Numbered from the stretch's first letter, positions 1-9,140 are shown. The stretch: 64,000 bases of DNA from Natrinema pellirubrum DSM 15624 (GCF_000230735.2 NC_019962.1:2604001-2668000), one strand, 5' to 3'. Translations and numbers: made by a program. The notes: generated from the letters alone by a model not told the origin.

Positions 1-2823
1 GGGTTTGTCGGCGGCTTCGCGCTCGGCGGGCGGTTCGACCCCGTGGTCGACGGCGTTGCGAACCAGGTGGATCAGCGGATCGCCGATGCGATCGAGGATA
101 CTTCGGTCGAGTTCGACGTCCTCACCGGTCATCTCGAAGGCGACCTCCTTGTCCTGTTCGCGGGCGATGTCGCGGACGACCCGCGGCAGGCGGTTCGTGA
201 CCGTCCGCAGCGGAACCAGTCGGATGTCCATCACCGTCTCCTGCAGGTCGGTCGTCAGGTCCGACAGCGCGTCGAGTTCCGTCTCGAGCGCGTCGTTGTC
301 GTCGTTGGCCTCGGCCGCGTGCCGGAGGCGAACGCGACTGGTCACCAGTCCCTCGACGAGGTTCAGCAGGGAGTCGACCTGTTCGACGTCGACTCGGACC
401 GACTGGATCTCGTCGGCCTCGTCGTCGGCATCCTGCTCGACGTCCGTGTCGGGAATCTCGATGTCCGGAATCTCGAACTCGGGTTCCTCGACGGTCCGGA
501 CGACATCGTCGCTCTCGTCGTCGTCGGCATCGTCTCCGAACGACGATTCGGATCCGGATTCCGACTCGTCGGTCGACGATCCGAAGTCGGTATCGACGTC
601 GAACGCGTCGGTGTCGTCGAACGCGTCGTCGTCGAGTCCGTCGTCGATGTCGTCATCGAAGCCGCCGAACCCGTCGTCCCCGTCCTCGAGGTCGACGGAG
701 TCGGCCGATACCTCGAACTCGTCGTCGGCACCGAACGAGTCGGCAGCGTCGTCGATCGGCTCATCGCCGAACGGATCCTCGTCGGCCGTCTCGAGGCCGT
801 CGTCGAATCCCGCCGACGGTTCGAAGCCGTCGTCGGTACCGAACGAGTCGTCGGCCGTGCCGGCTTCGATATCGGCGTCGGCAACGCTGCTATCGGCGGC
901 AGGGGTCTCGGCACCGTCGTCGGTCTCGACGTCGTCGACGGTATCGGCCCCAGCGGTGGCGGTATCGGCCTCCTCGAGGTCGGTCCCGTCATCGGTTTCC
1001 GTCTCGAGATCTGTCGGGGCTCCGTCGTCGGCGTCGACGGCGACACTCTCGTCAGTGGCGTCATCGATCGCGGGCTCGGTATCGGCGTCCGAGACGCCCG
1101 CCTCGTCGGCAGGCGCGTCGTCGACTACGATCGGGTCGTCGGCGGGACGGTCCGTTTCCGCCGCCCCGGGTTCGGTATCGTCGGCGTCGTCAGCGTCGGG
1201 CGCTGCCGTGCCATCGGGTTCCGTCGACTTCTCGAGTGCCGTCTCGGCTTCAGTGTCGGCGGACTCGGCGGTGGCCTCGGCCGACGCCGGCGAGCCCGCA
1301 GTATCGGACGTCGCTTCGGGTTCGTCGGCCGGCTCCGCCGTCGTGTCCGCCTCGATCCCGTCGGCCGGTTCGGTTTCGGGAGCATCGGTCGCCGGCTCGT
1401 CGCTTTCGGTCCCGCTCTCGCGGTCGTCGGAAGCGGGGGCAGCGACCACGTCGGTATCGGCCGTCTCCTCGGCGTCCGCGGAACCGCCGACCTCCGACTC
1501 GCCGGCCGCCAGTTCATCGGCTGCCGGTTCCGTCTCCGCGTCGACGAGCATGTCGTCGACAGCGCTCTCGGTAGGCTCTTCGCCCTCGAGGAACGCGTCG
1601 TCGTCGGCCTCCTCACCGAGGAGTTCGTCCATGTCGACTTCTTCGTCCTCGTCGAACTCGTCGAACTCGAGTTCCTCGAGTTCGTCCTGCAGTTCGTCGA
1701 AACCGACCATCTCGACCTCGTCTTTGAGTTCGTCGAAGACCGCGCTGGCGTCGTCGACCTCGTCGTCGCCGTCGTCGCCGTCGTCGGCCGCCGACCCACC
1801 GGCCGCAGCGTCGGCATTGGCGCCGCCGGACGCCGCGTCCGGCTCGCGGTGTTCGGCCGGCGGTTGGCCCGGCTCGGCCTCGAGTTCCTCGACATCCTCC
1901 TCGTCGAGCAGGTCGTCGAAGGACCCGGCCTCGCCCATGTCCTCGAAGGCGTCGAGTTCCTCGTCCTCGACGTCCTCGACCATCTCGTCTAGGTTGTCGA
2001 ACTCGTTGAACTCATCGAGCAACTCGTCGACCTCGAGGTCCTGTGCGTCGGCGGAGGTGATGTCTTCGGCCGCGACGTCACCGGGGTCGTCCGCCGGCGC
2101 GGCCTCGAACCGATCGTCGACGTCGACGATCTCGAAATCGTCGACCTCCTCGACGGGCTCGAGGCCGGAGGCGATCGCGGCCTCGCCGACCGCGGTCGCG
2201 AAGACGGCGTCGAAGCCGCGGTCGTACTCGTCGGCCTCGATTCGATCCCGAGACGGGGCGGTTCCCATCAGCTCGAAGGCGTCGATCAGCGCATCGACGA
2301 CCAGTTTGCCGTTGTTGACGCCCTCGCGTTCGGCGATGTCGAGACGGGCGAGGTAGACGTCCCGGTCGTCGTCGGTTGGGGGTGCGAACCGCGAACAGAT
2401 CTCGTCGATCTCCTCGGGCGTCGGCGATGCGAGCCCGGGCCGGGCTGTATCTCGCTCGAGGTACTCCCGAACCGCGTCGATCGTCGCCGACGGATCGGTG
2501 TCGATCTCGCCGTCGGCGGCGACCTCGTCGATCATCGTCTCGAGTTCGTCGACCGCGTCGAAGACGACGTCCATTAGCTCCGGCGTCACTTCGATGTCGC
2601 CCCCGCGGACGGCGTCGAGTAAGTCCTCGATCGCGTGTGCGAGATCGCTGGCCGACTCCAGCCCCATCGCCCCACAGTTGCCCTTGAGCGTGTGTGCGAT
2701 CCGGAAGATCTCTTCCATCGCCTCCTCGTCGTCCGGATCCCGCTCGAGGGTCAACAAGGCGTTGTTCAGCTCCGTGATTCGTTCTTCGCTCTCCTGCACG
2801 AAGTCCGTCAGATACTCAGTCAT
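1..2823 (-). CDS. cheA: Chemotaxis histidine kinase CheA (C-terminus cut by window edge)
   Basis: CheA autophosphorylates on histidine in response to receptor signals and passes the phosphate to CheY and CheB. The visible 941 residues start with an HPt domain (phospho-acceptor His44 in RIAHTLKGN), then a P2-like region (about residues 150-235), then an exceptionally long Asp/Glu/Ala/Ser-rich linker (about 240-800). The dimerisation domain starts near residue 805 and is followed by the start of the ATPase with its N-box (HLVRNAVDHG). The rest of the ATPase domain and the CheW-like domain lie outside the window. The ATG at 2823 overlaps the cheB stop by 8 nt, so cheY-cheB-cheA is one translationally coupled operon. 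The linker of more than 500 residues is unusual for CheA. Confidence 0.95.
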   Translation of the reverse strand, partial: MTEYLTDFVQESEERITELNNALLTLERDPDDEEAMEEIFRIAHTLKGNCGAMGLESASDLAHAIEDLLDAVRGGDIEVTPELMDVVFDAVDELETMIDEVAADGEIDTDPSATIDAVREYLERDTARPGLASPTPEEIDEICSRFAPPTDDDRDVYLARLDIAEREGVNNGKLVVDALIDAFELMGTAPSRDRIEADEYDRGFDAVFATAVGEAAIASGLEPVEEVDDFEIVDVDDRFEAAPADDPGDVAAEDITSADAQDLEVDELLDEFNEFDNLDEMVEDVEDEELDAFEDMGEAGSFDDLLDEEDVEELEAEPGQPPAEHREPDAASGGANADAAAGGSAADDGDDGDDEVDDASAVFDELKDEVEMVGFDELQDELEELEFDEFDEDEEVDMDELLGEEADDDAFLEGEEPTESAVDDMLVDAETEPAADELAAGESEVGGSADAEETADTDVVAAPASDDRESGTESDEPATDAPETEPADGIEADTTAEPADEPEATSDTAGSPASAEATAESADTEAETALEKSTEPDGTAAPDADDADDTEPGAAETDRPADDPIVVDDAPADEAGVSDADTEPAIDDATDESVAVDADDGAPTDLETETDDGTDLEEADTATAGADTVDDVETDDGAETPAADSSVADADIEAGTADDSFGTDDGFEPSAGFDDGLETADEDPFGDEPIDDAADSFGADDEFEVSADSVDLEDGDDGFGGFDDDIDDGLDDDAFDDTDAFDVDTDFGSSTDESESGSESSFGDDADDDESDDVVRTVEEPEFEIPDIEIPDTDVEQDADDEADEIQSVRVDVEQVDSLLNLVEGLVTSRVRLRHAAEANDDNDALETELDALSDLTTDLQETVMDIRLVPLRTVTNRLPRVVRDIAREQDKEVAFEMTGEDVELDRSILDRIGDPLIHLVRNAVDHGVEPPAEREAADKP

Positions 2824-4021
2824 CGTTCTCACCGTCCGTCGTGAACGCGTCGACGATCGCGTCGGCGATGCCGTCGGCGGGCGCGACCGTGTCCACGCAG
2901 CCAGTTTCGATTGCCTGACAGGGGATGCCAAAGACCGGGCTCGTCGCCTCGTCCTGTGCGATCGTGTGACCGCCAGCAGCGTCGATCGCCTCGATGCCGG
3001 CCGCGCCGTCGCGGCCCATCCCGGTCATGACGACGCCACAGATCGGGTCGGTGATCCGGGCGGCGACGCTTTCCATCGTCACGTCGATCGACGGCCGGAC
3101 GCCGTGGACCCGTTCGCCGTCGTCGAGTCGCAGACGGAGCCGGTCGCCGACGTTGCTCGCTACCTCGAGGTGGACGCCGCCCGGAGCGACGGCCGCTTCG
3201 CCGGGTGCCAGTCGCTCGCGATCCGCGGCCTCGCTTACGTCGTAGCCGCTGCGTGCGTCGAGTCGTTCGGCGAACCGCTCGGTAAACCCCGGCGGCATGT
3301 GCTGGACGACCAGTACTTTCGCCTCGAGGGCGGCCGGGAGTCGCTCGAACAGTCGTTCGATGAGCTTCGGGCCGCCGGTCGACGCGCCGATGACGACCGT
3401 CGGGGCGGTCTCGGTGTCGCCGTCGACGGTCACTGGCGCTGCGTCCTCGTCGATCCCGGACCCGGAACCGACGCTGGGGACGTCGGGGCCGACTGCGGAG
3501 CGATCGGATACCTGCGTCTCCGTACTCCCGCCGGCGACGGCGTTGCCGGTCGTAGCTTCACCCGCGCCGGCCCGCCCAGTGCGGGTCGCATGGGCTGTCG
3601 CGGCCGCTCGAGCCAGTGCCATCGAGGATACCTCCGCGGCGGCGAGGTCGTCGACGGCTTCGACGACCTCGTCGGTGAGGTGTGCGATGTTGCGCGAGCC
3701 CGAGCCGTCGGGCTTGTGGAGGAAGTCCGCGGCCCCGCGCTCTAACGCGTCGAGCGTGGCCGTCGTTCCCTCCTCCGTGTGGACGCTGAGCATGAGAATG
3801 GGTGTCGGATTCGTCGCCATGATTCGCTCGACGGCGTCGATCCCGTCCATCCCGGGCATCTCGACGTCCATCGTTACGACGTCCGGATCGATTGCGGCGG
3901 CGCGTTCGACGCCGGTCGCACCGTCTTCGGCCCGTTCGACCTCGTAACCGGCCTCCTCGAGCGCGTTGCCGATGACTGTCCGCATGAACTTCGAGTCGTC
4001 GACAACGAGTACTCGCGTCAT
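2816..4021 (-). CDS. cheB: Chemotaxis response regulator protein-glutamate methylesterase CheB
   Basis: CheB removes methyl groups from (and deamidates) glutamates of transducers, resetting receptor sensitivity. The 401-residue protein has an N-terminal receiver domain (acidic pocket DD8-9, phospho-acceptor Asp52, Lys103), a linker of about 80 residues, and a C-terminal methylesterase domain. The catalytic triad is visible as Ser214 (GASTGG), His241 (QHMPPG) and Asp338 (GMGRDG). The start codon overlaps the cheY stop by 4 nt (ATGA) and the end overlaps cheA, so it is co-translated with both. The length is slightly above that of bacterial CheB because of the linker. Confidence 0.97.
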   Translation of the reverse strand: MTRVLVVDDSKFMRTVIGNALEEAGYEVERAEDGATGVERAAAIDPDVVTMDVEMPGMDGIDAVERIMATNPTPILMLSVHTEEGTTATLDALERGAADFLHKPDGSGSRNIAHLTDEVVEAVDDLAAAEVSSMALARAAATAHATRTGRAGAGEATTGNAVAGGSTETQVSDRSAVGPDVPSVGSGSGIDEDAAPVTVDGDTETAPTVVIGASTGGPKLIERLFERLPAALEAKVLVVQHMPPGFTERFAERLDARSGYDVSEAADRERLAPGEAAVAPGGVHLEVASNVGDRLRLRLDDGERVHGVRPSIDVTMESVAARITDPICGVVMTGMGRDGAAGIEAIDAAGGHTIAQDEATSPVFGIPCQAIETGCVDTVAPADGIADAIVDAFTTDGENDD

Positions 4022-4380
4022 GCAGCGACGACGTCCGAGAGGGCCTTTCTGACGCTGGGTTCTTCGAACGGTTTCGTAACGTAGCCGTCCGCCCCAGCTT
4101 TCACGGCGAGTTTCATTTTCTCACGCTGTCCGACGCTCGTACACATGATGACGCGGGCATCCGGATCGATCTTCTTGATCGCCGCGGTCGCCTTGATGCC
4201 GTTGCATTTCGGCATCACGATGTCCATCATGACGATGTCGGGATCGTGTTCTTTGTACAGTTTGACGGCTTCAGCGCCGTTGGACGCCTCTCCGAGGATG
4301 CGGTAATCCTGTTCCAAGATCTGACGCAAGAGGTTCCGCATAAAATGAGAGTCGTCCACGATGAGCACCCCTGTCGACAT
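4018..4380 (-). CDS. cheY: Chemotaxis response regulator CheY
   Basis: Single-domain receiver of 120 residues that carries the CheA signal to the archaellum motor switch. Conserved residues are present: acidic pair Asp9/Asp10, phospho-acceptor Asp53 (MMDIVMP), Thr81 and Lys103 (TKPF). It is first in the cheY-cheB-cheA operon and its stop overlaps the cheB ATG by 4 nt. In archaea CheY reaches the archaellum through CheF/ArlCDE adaptors, which are not in this window. Coding composition is ordinary for the region. Confidence 0.97.
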   Translation of the reverse strand: MSTGVLIVDDSHFMRNLLRQILEQDYRILGEASNGAEAVKLYKEHDPDIVMMDIVMPKCNGIKATAAIKKIDPDARVIMCTSVGQREKMKLAVKAGADGYVTKPFEEPSVRKALSDVVAA

Positions 4381-4415
4381 TCAGTAGTACACCAAACTCT
4401 CGTTGAGATACAACT

Positions 4416-4426
4416 ACCATAAATGC
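4416..4426 (-). promoter_or_regulatory. TATA-like box upstream of cheY
   Basis: The minus strand reads gcatttatgg here, centred about 41 nt upstream of the cheY ATG. This would give a short leader of about 14 nt. The 139-nt gap between cheW and cheY (4381-4519) holds nothing else recognisable. Confidence 0.45.
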
Positions 4427-4519
4427 TGTCTCTCGATTATCAGTCATGATAAACGCCGAATACGGGACGCAGACCCGGGTCAGATCCCCTCTTAGCGAAC
4501 GGCGTGGGCTCGCCTTTCG

Positions 4520-5305
4520 TTACGAGCCACCGGACGCCAATAACAACCGCTCGATGTCGACCACGGCCGTCGCTTCGACGACGATCTCCGTCGTCGTCTC
4601 CTCCCCGTCGCCCTCATCGGGTTCGGCGGCCGACTCGTCGGTCGGCTCGACTTCGAACGTGTCGCCGATCGACTCCCCGAGCGCGCTGCCTGCCGACCCC
4701 ATGGACAGGGCCGCGGAGCCGCCGGCTTCGGTTCCGCCACCCATCTCGGCACCGGGGACAGCACCGATCCCGTCGTTGGTCGGTCGCTCGGAGCGGATAC
4801 CGCCGACGTCGACGCTCGGATCCCGCTCTTTGGTCACGATCGCGACGACCAGCGGATGCTCGAGGGCGTCACCCGTGAGGTCGCTGTCCGCGACCGACTC
4901 GGCGTCGACGATGTCGCTTTCCGGCACTGTCTCGACGCCGATGACCTCGTCGACCCGGATCGCGGCCGACTGCCGATCGCTCGGCCGGTCGAGAACGAGC
5001 AGGCGCTCGCGGCCCGACCGCTCCTCGGTGACCGGGAAGTGGACCCGCGGATCGATGACGGCCGTGATCTCCCCACGAAGGTCCATCAGCCCCTCGATTG
5101 CGGGCGGGGCACGCGGGACCCGTGTCAGTTCGTCCGGCGGTTCCGCGATGGTTCTGACCGCATCGACCGGGAGCGCGAGTCGATGTTCGCCGACGCCGAC
5201 GAAGACGAACTGGAACAATGTCTCCTGGTCGTCCTCGTCGCCGTCACCGGGCCGGTCGTCGTCGGTATCGATTCCGAGAAGCTTTTCCGAGAGATCCGGG
5301 GCCAT
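4520..5305 (-). CDS. cheW: Chemotaxis coupling protein CheW
   Basis: CheW bridges CheA to transducers in the signalling array. This 261-residue protein has the CheW fold from about residue 28 (FQFVFVGVGEHRLALPVDAV) through the typical RGEITAVIDP segment (about 75-85) and RLLVLD. A Gly/Ala/Glu-rich insertion of about 80 residues (roughly 165-245) precedes the last strand (VVDIERLL), making the protein longer than the usual 150-170 residues. The start at 5305 is supported by a TATA-like box 31 nt upstream. It lies upstream of cheY on the same strand with a 139-nt gap, so it may have its own transcript. Confidence 0.92.
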   Translation of the reverse strand: MAPDLSEKLLGIDTDDDRPGDGDEDDQETLFQFVFVGVGEHRLALPVDAVRTIAEPPDELTRVPRAPPAIEGLMDLRGEITAVIDPRVHFPVTEERSGRERLLVLDRPSDRQSAAIRVDEVIGVETVPESDIVDAESVADSDLTGDALEHPLVVAIVTKERDPSVDVGGIRSERPTNDGIGAVPGAEMGGGTEAGGSAALSMGSAGSALGESIGDTFEVEPTDESAAEPDEGDGEETTTEIVVEATAVVDIERLLLASGGS

Positions 5306-5332
5306 GGTCCTGTTCGTGTATCAGGTTCCACC

Positions 5333-5340
5333 AATAAAAC
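5333..5340 (-). promoter_or_regulatory. TATA box of cheW
   Basis: The minus strand reads gttttatt, centred about 31 nt upstream of the cheW ATG, which fits a leaderless haloarchaeal transcript. Confidence 0.6.
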
Positions 5341-5446
5341 GTTGACTCCACCGTGGGAGTCGTCGGAACTGACACGTCGCCGACCATCGATTACCGCTTC
5401 GGTTACCCCGTCCGTCATTTCGCCGAAAATTCAACCATCCGGAAGG

Positions 5447-5454
5447 CTTATTTT
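5447..5454 (+). promoter_or_regulatory. TATA box of the CheW-domain gene at 5479
   Basis: cttatttt is centred 28 nt upstream of the ATG at 5479. This supports that ATG over the in-frame upstream start at 5353 and implies a leaderless mRNA. Confidence 0.6.
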
Positions 5455-5478
5455 CCGAACGGACTTCGTCCAGTTCGA

Positions 5479-5940
5479 ATGGGCTCGGCTTCGAACCCCG
5501 ACGACCGGCAGGAGACGAACGACCCCGTCACCGTCCTCACGTTCGACCTCGAGGAGCGACGCTACTGTGTCGGCGCCGAATCGGTCGAATCGGTCCTTGG
5601 CGTGACGAACGACGAGCCCCTCGCGGACGCTGCGGACCCGTGGGACGCGGGAACGATCACGGTCGCCGGCGAGCGGGTCAGCGTCGTCGATCTCCCGCGG
5701 GCCTTCGGCTCGTCGCTTCGGACGACCGCCCGCGTCGACGAACCCAAACTGCTCGTCTTCAGCGTGACCGACGACGAGGACCGATACTACGGCTGGCTGG
5801 TCGACGACGTCGACGTGACGCGCTCGGTTCGACCCGGCACCCTCGAGCCGCCACGCGTCGAGACGACCCACGTCAAGGGCCGGATCGAGATCGACGGCGA
5901 CGAAGTCGTCTGGCTCGACGAGCGAACGATTCACGGCTGA
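5479..5940 (+). CDS. CheW-domain protein
   Basis: A 153-residue protein made almost entirely of a CheW fold: VTVLTFDLEERRYCVGAESV at the N-terminus, a GTITVAGERVSVVDL strand pair in the middle and LLVFSV later, ending DEVVWLDERTI. It is encoded opposite to the cheW-cheY-cheB-cheA genes and diverges from cheW. It is probably a second coupling protein linking CheA to a subset of transducers, or a CheW-like regulator. The start is fixed by the TATA box 28 nt upstream; an in-frame start at 5353 would lie upstream of that promoter. A different role for this divergent CheW cannot be excluded. Confidence 0.85.
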   Translation: MGSASNPDDRQETNDPVTVLTFDLEERRYCVGAESVESVLGVTNDEPLADAADPWDAGTITVAGERVSVVDLPRAFGSSLRTTARVDEPKLLVFSVTDDEDRYYGWLVDDVDVTRSVRPGTLEPPRVETTHVKGRIEIDGDEVVWLDERTIHG

Positions 5941-5995
5941 AAACAGCGCTTCGAACCCCTTCGGGCGGGATCGAGCCCGCGTATCGGCGAACTAA

Positions 5996-6766
5996 TTATA
6001 ACAGTCCCGGCGGCCCGTCGTCGGACTCGTCCTCGGTATCGACGTCGAGCCCGAACTCCTCGCGTTGCTCCCGAAGCCGTCTGATCTGCCGGTAGTAGTA
6101 GGCGATCCCGATCCCACCGAGCAGCGCGGTTACACCGATGAGTCCGAGGAACAGCGGGATGTCACGCGTGAGGTAGTACCGAAGCGAGATCGGACTGTCG
6201 ACTTCGTCCCACACGAGTCGTTCTCGGTCGTCGACGACCTCGCGCTCGTAGCCGTTCGGCGAGACATCCCCGAAGAAGAAATTCGATGTCCGATGGTTTT
6301 CGGGGACCGTCACCTCGTAGGAACCTTCGACGTAGGCCGGCAACTGGAAGGTTTTCCGGCCGGCGTCACCGGAGAATGCCAGCGTTCCGTTCCCGTCCGG
6401 AACCTGCACCGTCGTTTCGGACTGGCCCTGCTCGATCTCCAGATCCGAGCCGTTCACTTCGGTCCCGTTGGGATACCAGTAGCGGACGGCGCTGATATCG
6501 AGCGGTTCGTCCTGATAGAGCGAGGAGCGATACAGCGAGAGTTCGTCGGTGTCCTCGAGGTCGTAGACTGCGCGGAACTCGCCGTTGCTGATCACGTTGC
6601 CCCCCTCGATCTCGATCGCGACGTCGGCGTCGCTGTCGCGCAGATCGTCGTATTCGGCGTCCTGATCGAGTTGGTCGTCGGAGATCCCGCCGGAAAACGC
6701 CGAACAACCGGCCCCCATCGTCAACAGGGCGACTGCGACCATCGCGAAGAGGAGCCGTCGGTTCAT
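5996..6766 (-). CDS. DUF5803 family membrane-anchored lipoprotein
   Basis: Function unknown. The 256-residue protein begins with a lipoprotein-type signal (hydrophobic stretch ending LLTMGAGC, putative lipidated Cys). A beta-rich extracytoplasmic domain follows, with a WYPNGTEV segment. One transmembrane helix lies near residues 205-225 (FLGLIGVTALLGGIGIAYYY), and the tail is basic then acidic and presumably cytoplasmic. I recognise it as the haloarchaeal family usually found after tfe and DUF2110. The start at 6766 lies 1 nt after the upstream stop; an alternative ATG at 6781 overlaps that gene. Co-transcription with tfe is likely. Confidence 0.8.
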   Translation of the reverse strand: MNRRLLFAMVAVALLTMGAGCSAFSGGISDDQLDQDAEYDDLRDSDADVAIEIEGGNVISNGEFRAVYDLEDTDELSLYRSSLYQDEPLDISAVRYWYPNGTEVNGSDLEIEQGQSETTVQVPDGNGTLAFSGDAGRKTFQLPAYVEGSYEVTVPENHRTSNFFFGDVSPNGYEREVVDDRERLVWDEVDSPISLRYYLTRDIPLFLGLIGVTALLGGIGIAYYYRQIRRLREQREEFGLDVDTEDESDDGPPGLL

Positions 6767-6767
6767 G

Positions 6768-7445
6768 CTAGGGAACGACACAGCGGAGTTCGGCCGGGAG
6801 GTACTCGCCGACGCTCGCGAGCAACCCCGGCGGATCGGTGTCTTCGGGACAGATCACGCTCTGTTCGAGCAGGCCGAGCCGTTCGACGGTGACGTAGTCC
6901 TGGGCGTGGCCGGCGCGGTTGAGCGTGGCCCGTACTTCCGCTCGGGTCGCGCTGTTGACGTTGAGACGGCCGTCGCCGCGGGTCCACTCGTAGAGGCGAT
7001 CCTGTTCGGCGTCGGACAGACGGGACGGGTCATCGCCACCGTACACGAATCGGAGCGGGAGATGCTGGACCAGCCCGTACCGTTCGCGGATCTGCGTCGC
7101 CGACCCCGGGCCGAGCCCGAGTTCGTCGGTCGGGATCCGGACGCCGTCGCCCTGTCCCGCGTCGAGGACGAACCCGTCGTCGTCCCACGACTCGAGGGTG
7201 CCGACGTAGGTCTCGCCGGGCTCGAGATCGGGGACGATCTCGCCGAACTCCTCGCGGAGGACGTTGCGCGTGACCGTGGCGTCGTCGCCCTCGACCGTCA
7301 CCGAGGGGAAATCGTCGTGGCGCACGCCGATCTCGAACTCGACGTCGAGATCGGCTATCTCGTTGCCGACAAGCGATCGCAGCGAGTCCAGTGCCCGTTC
7401 GCGGGCCTCTCCTTCGACGTATAGCTTGGTTGCAAGTACGACCAT
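6768..7445 (-). CDS. DUF2110 family protein
   Basis: A 225-residue soluble protein of the archaeal DUF2110 family; its biochemical role is not known to me. It starts MVVLATKLYVEGEAR and contains a segment resembling a small beta-barrel (YVGTLESWDDDGFVLDAG). A helix-hairpin-like stretch follows (GRLNVNSATRAEVRATLNRAG). It overlaps the tfe stop by one base (TAATG) and is followed 1 nt later by the DUF5803 gene, so the three are translationally linked. Linkage to tfe suggests a transcription or nucleic-acid role, but that is inference. Confidence 0.85.
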   Translation of the reverse strand: MVVLATKLYVEGEARERALDSLRSLVGNEIADLDVEFEIGVRHDDFPSVTVEGDDATVTRNVLREEFGEIVPDLEPGETYVGTLESWDDDGFVLDAGQGDGVRIPTDELGLGPGSATQIRERYGLVQHLPLRFVYGGDDPSRLSDAEQDRLYEWTRGDGRLNVNSATRAEVRATLNRAGHAQDYVTVERLGLLEQSVICPEDTDPPGLLASVGEYLPAELRCVVP

Positions 7446-7969
7446 TAGGCGTCCGCGTCGATGTTGAGTTCGTCCTCGAGTGCGTCGAGGCGGTCGTCCA
7501 TCGCGTTGACCAGTCGGTCGTTGTCCATCGATTCCAGCGGCGAGCCGCATTCGGGGCACTCGAAGCCGAAGTCCATCGCCTCGCCGAACTCGAAGCGGAT
7601 GGAACAGATCTCACAGAGGTAGAACTCGTGGTTGCGCTCGTACTCCCGGCGCTCGTCCAAGGCCTCGCGCAGCCGGTACATCTCCTCCTCGAGATTTTCC
7701 GGGATGTTGTCGTACTCGAAGGTCCAGAGGTAGGTCAGCCACCCCGAGTCCTCGTCGCGCAGTCGCCGATACGTGGCGAGATCGTTCTCGTAGAGAATGA
7801 ACAGCGCGCGCCGCACGTCGTTCAACTCGAGGTCGAGTTCCTCGGCGAGTTCCTCGTCGGTCACTTCCCCGTCCGGCGGTGCCGCCGCGACGGGCATCCC
7901 CTTGGGACCGACCAGCTCGTGCAAATATTTCTGGATCACCGGGTCCTCGAGCAGGTCCTCAAAAGCCAT
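7445..7969 (-). CDS. tfe: Transcription initiation factor E, alpha subunit (TFE)
   Basis: TFE helps open promoter DNA and stabilises the RNA polymerase clamp, working with TBP and TFB. The 174-residue protein has an N-terminal winged helix (MAFEDLLEDPVIQKYLHELV to about residue 95). A zinc ribbon follows with two CxxC-type pairs (CEICS and CPECG), and the C-terminal tail is acidic. ATG at 7969 is preferred over 7978 because a TATA-like cttaat lies 28 nt upstream. It is first gene of the tfe-DUF2110-DUF5803 operon and diverges from the metallo-hydrolase gene at 8130. Confidence 0.95.
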   Translation of the reverse strand: MAFEDLLEDPVIQKYLHELVGPKGMPVAAAPPDGEVTDEELAEELDLELNDVRRALFILYENDLATYRRLRDEDSGWLTYLWTFEYDNIPENLEEEMYRLREALDERREYERNHEFYLCEICSIRFEFGEAMDFGFECPECGSPLESMDNDRLVNAMDDRLDALEDELNIDADA

Positions 7970-7994
7970 TACCTCCATGTAACGGCATGACGCC

Positions 7995-8000
7995 ATTAAG
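7995..8000 (-). promoter_or_regulatory. TATA box of tfe
   Basis: The minus strand reads cttaat, centred 28 nt upstream of the ATG at 7969. Confidence 0.5.
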
Positions 8001-8129
8001 TCTTGCCAACTGCCGCGCGCGACCGACCGGCCGAATCGCGGGACATTCCACTGCGACCGTGACGAATCCGAACGCCGGCGGCGTGTTCGGGCGCGACGTT
8101 TATGTGTCTGGGTGGCACTTCTCAGGACA

Positions 8130-9125
8130 ATGACTGCCGATGCCTCCTGCAGAGCCGTCCGAGCTGACCGCGCCCACGAACGGATCCATCGCCTCGAGTT
8201 CGACGTTCCCTGGCCACCCAAACACGTCGCCGCCTACCTGCTCGAGGGTGAGGAGCCGATCCTGTTCGACGCGGGCGCACCGGACGATGCCGGCGAGACG
8301 GAACTGCGCGAGGGGCTGGCGGAGATCGGCTACGAACCGGCCGACATCGACCACGTCGTCGTAACCCACGTCCACAGCGACCATATCGGCCAGTTGCCCG
8401 TCCTCCGGGCGGCCGGCGCGACCGTCCACGCGCCGGCGCGGTCGCTGTCGCGACTCGAGCGAGACCTCGAGACCGCCCGCGAGGGCTTTCGCGAGATGAC
8501 GACGGCGGCGGGCTACGAGGGCGACAGATACACGGAGATCGTCGAGGAGGAACTCGAGGAACTACGCCGCGATCGGCGACTGGTCGAGCCCGAGACCGCC
8601 CGCATGATCGAGCCCGACGCGACGGTCACGATCGGCGGTCGGGAGTTCGAGACGTTCGCGACGCCGGGTCACGCGGTCGATCACCTGTGTTTCGAGACGA
8701 CCGTCGAGGGGACGACGGTGTTGTTTTCGGGCGACGCGCTCATCGAGCCGTTCCGCGCCGGTGCCTTCCAGGTCGGCCTCGACTACGGTGCCGACGAAGC
8801 GGTCGACGCCTACTACGAGGCGATGGACCGACTGGCCGAGACGGACGCGACGGTTGTCTTCCCGGGCCACGGCCCCGTCTTCGAGGGGCCGCAAGCGGTC
8901 ATCGCGGCCACGCAGGATCGGCTGGACACGCTGCTCGAGGAAACCCGGGAGGCCGCCGCGGCCGTCGGACCCGCGAGCCCGCTGGCGATCGCCGAACAAC
9001 GCGTCGGGACGGTGCGGCACATGGCTCCGCTGCTCGATACCCTCGGCGCGCTCGGCACGCTCGAGCGAGAGGGCGCGGTAACCTACGAGACGGAAGATGG
9101 CGTCAGATACTACGAAATCGCGTGA
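8130..9125 (+). CDS. MBL-fold metallo-hydrolase
   Basis: A 331-residue metallo-beta-lactamase-fold enzyme. The metal-binding motif is HVHSDH (near residue 80), with further ligands in TPGHAVDH, SGDAL and FPGHG. These are the features of glyoxalase II-like, SoxH-type hydrolases that use two Zn or Fe ions. The C-terminal 60 residues (LAIAEQRVGTVRHMAPLLDTLGAL) form the helical, winged-helix-like extension common in this subfamily. The ATG at 8130 lies 29 nt after a TATA-like gtttatg, so it is preferred to 8112. It diverges from tfe. The substrate cannot be told from sequence. Confidence 0.88.
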   Translation: MTADASCRAVRADRAHERIHRLEFDVPWPPKHVAAYLLEGEEPILFDAGAPDDAGETELREGLAEIGYEPADIDHVVVTHVHSDHIGQLPVLRAAGATVHAPARSLSRLERDLETAREGFREMTTAAGYEGDRYTEIVEEELEELRRDRRLVEPETARMIEPDATVTIGGREFETFATPGHAVDHLCFETTVEGTTVLFSGDALIEPFRAGAFQVGLDYGADEAVDAYYEAMDRLAETDATVVFPGHGPVFEGPQAVIAATQDRLDTLLEETREAAAAVGPASPLAIAEQRVGTVRHMAPLLDTLGALGTLEREGAVTYETEDGVRYYEIA

Positions 9126-9140
9126 GGAGGGTGTCGGGAG

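Noticed and set aside
5-2356. A 783-codon open frame on the plus strand opposite cheA, rich in Ser
   Set aside because: It is the antisense image of the acidic CheA linker: high-GC Asp/Glu codons read as Ser/Val/Arg on the other strand. The minus strand carries recognisable CheA domains.
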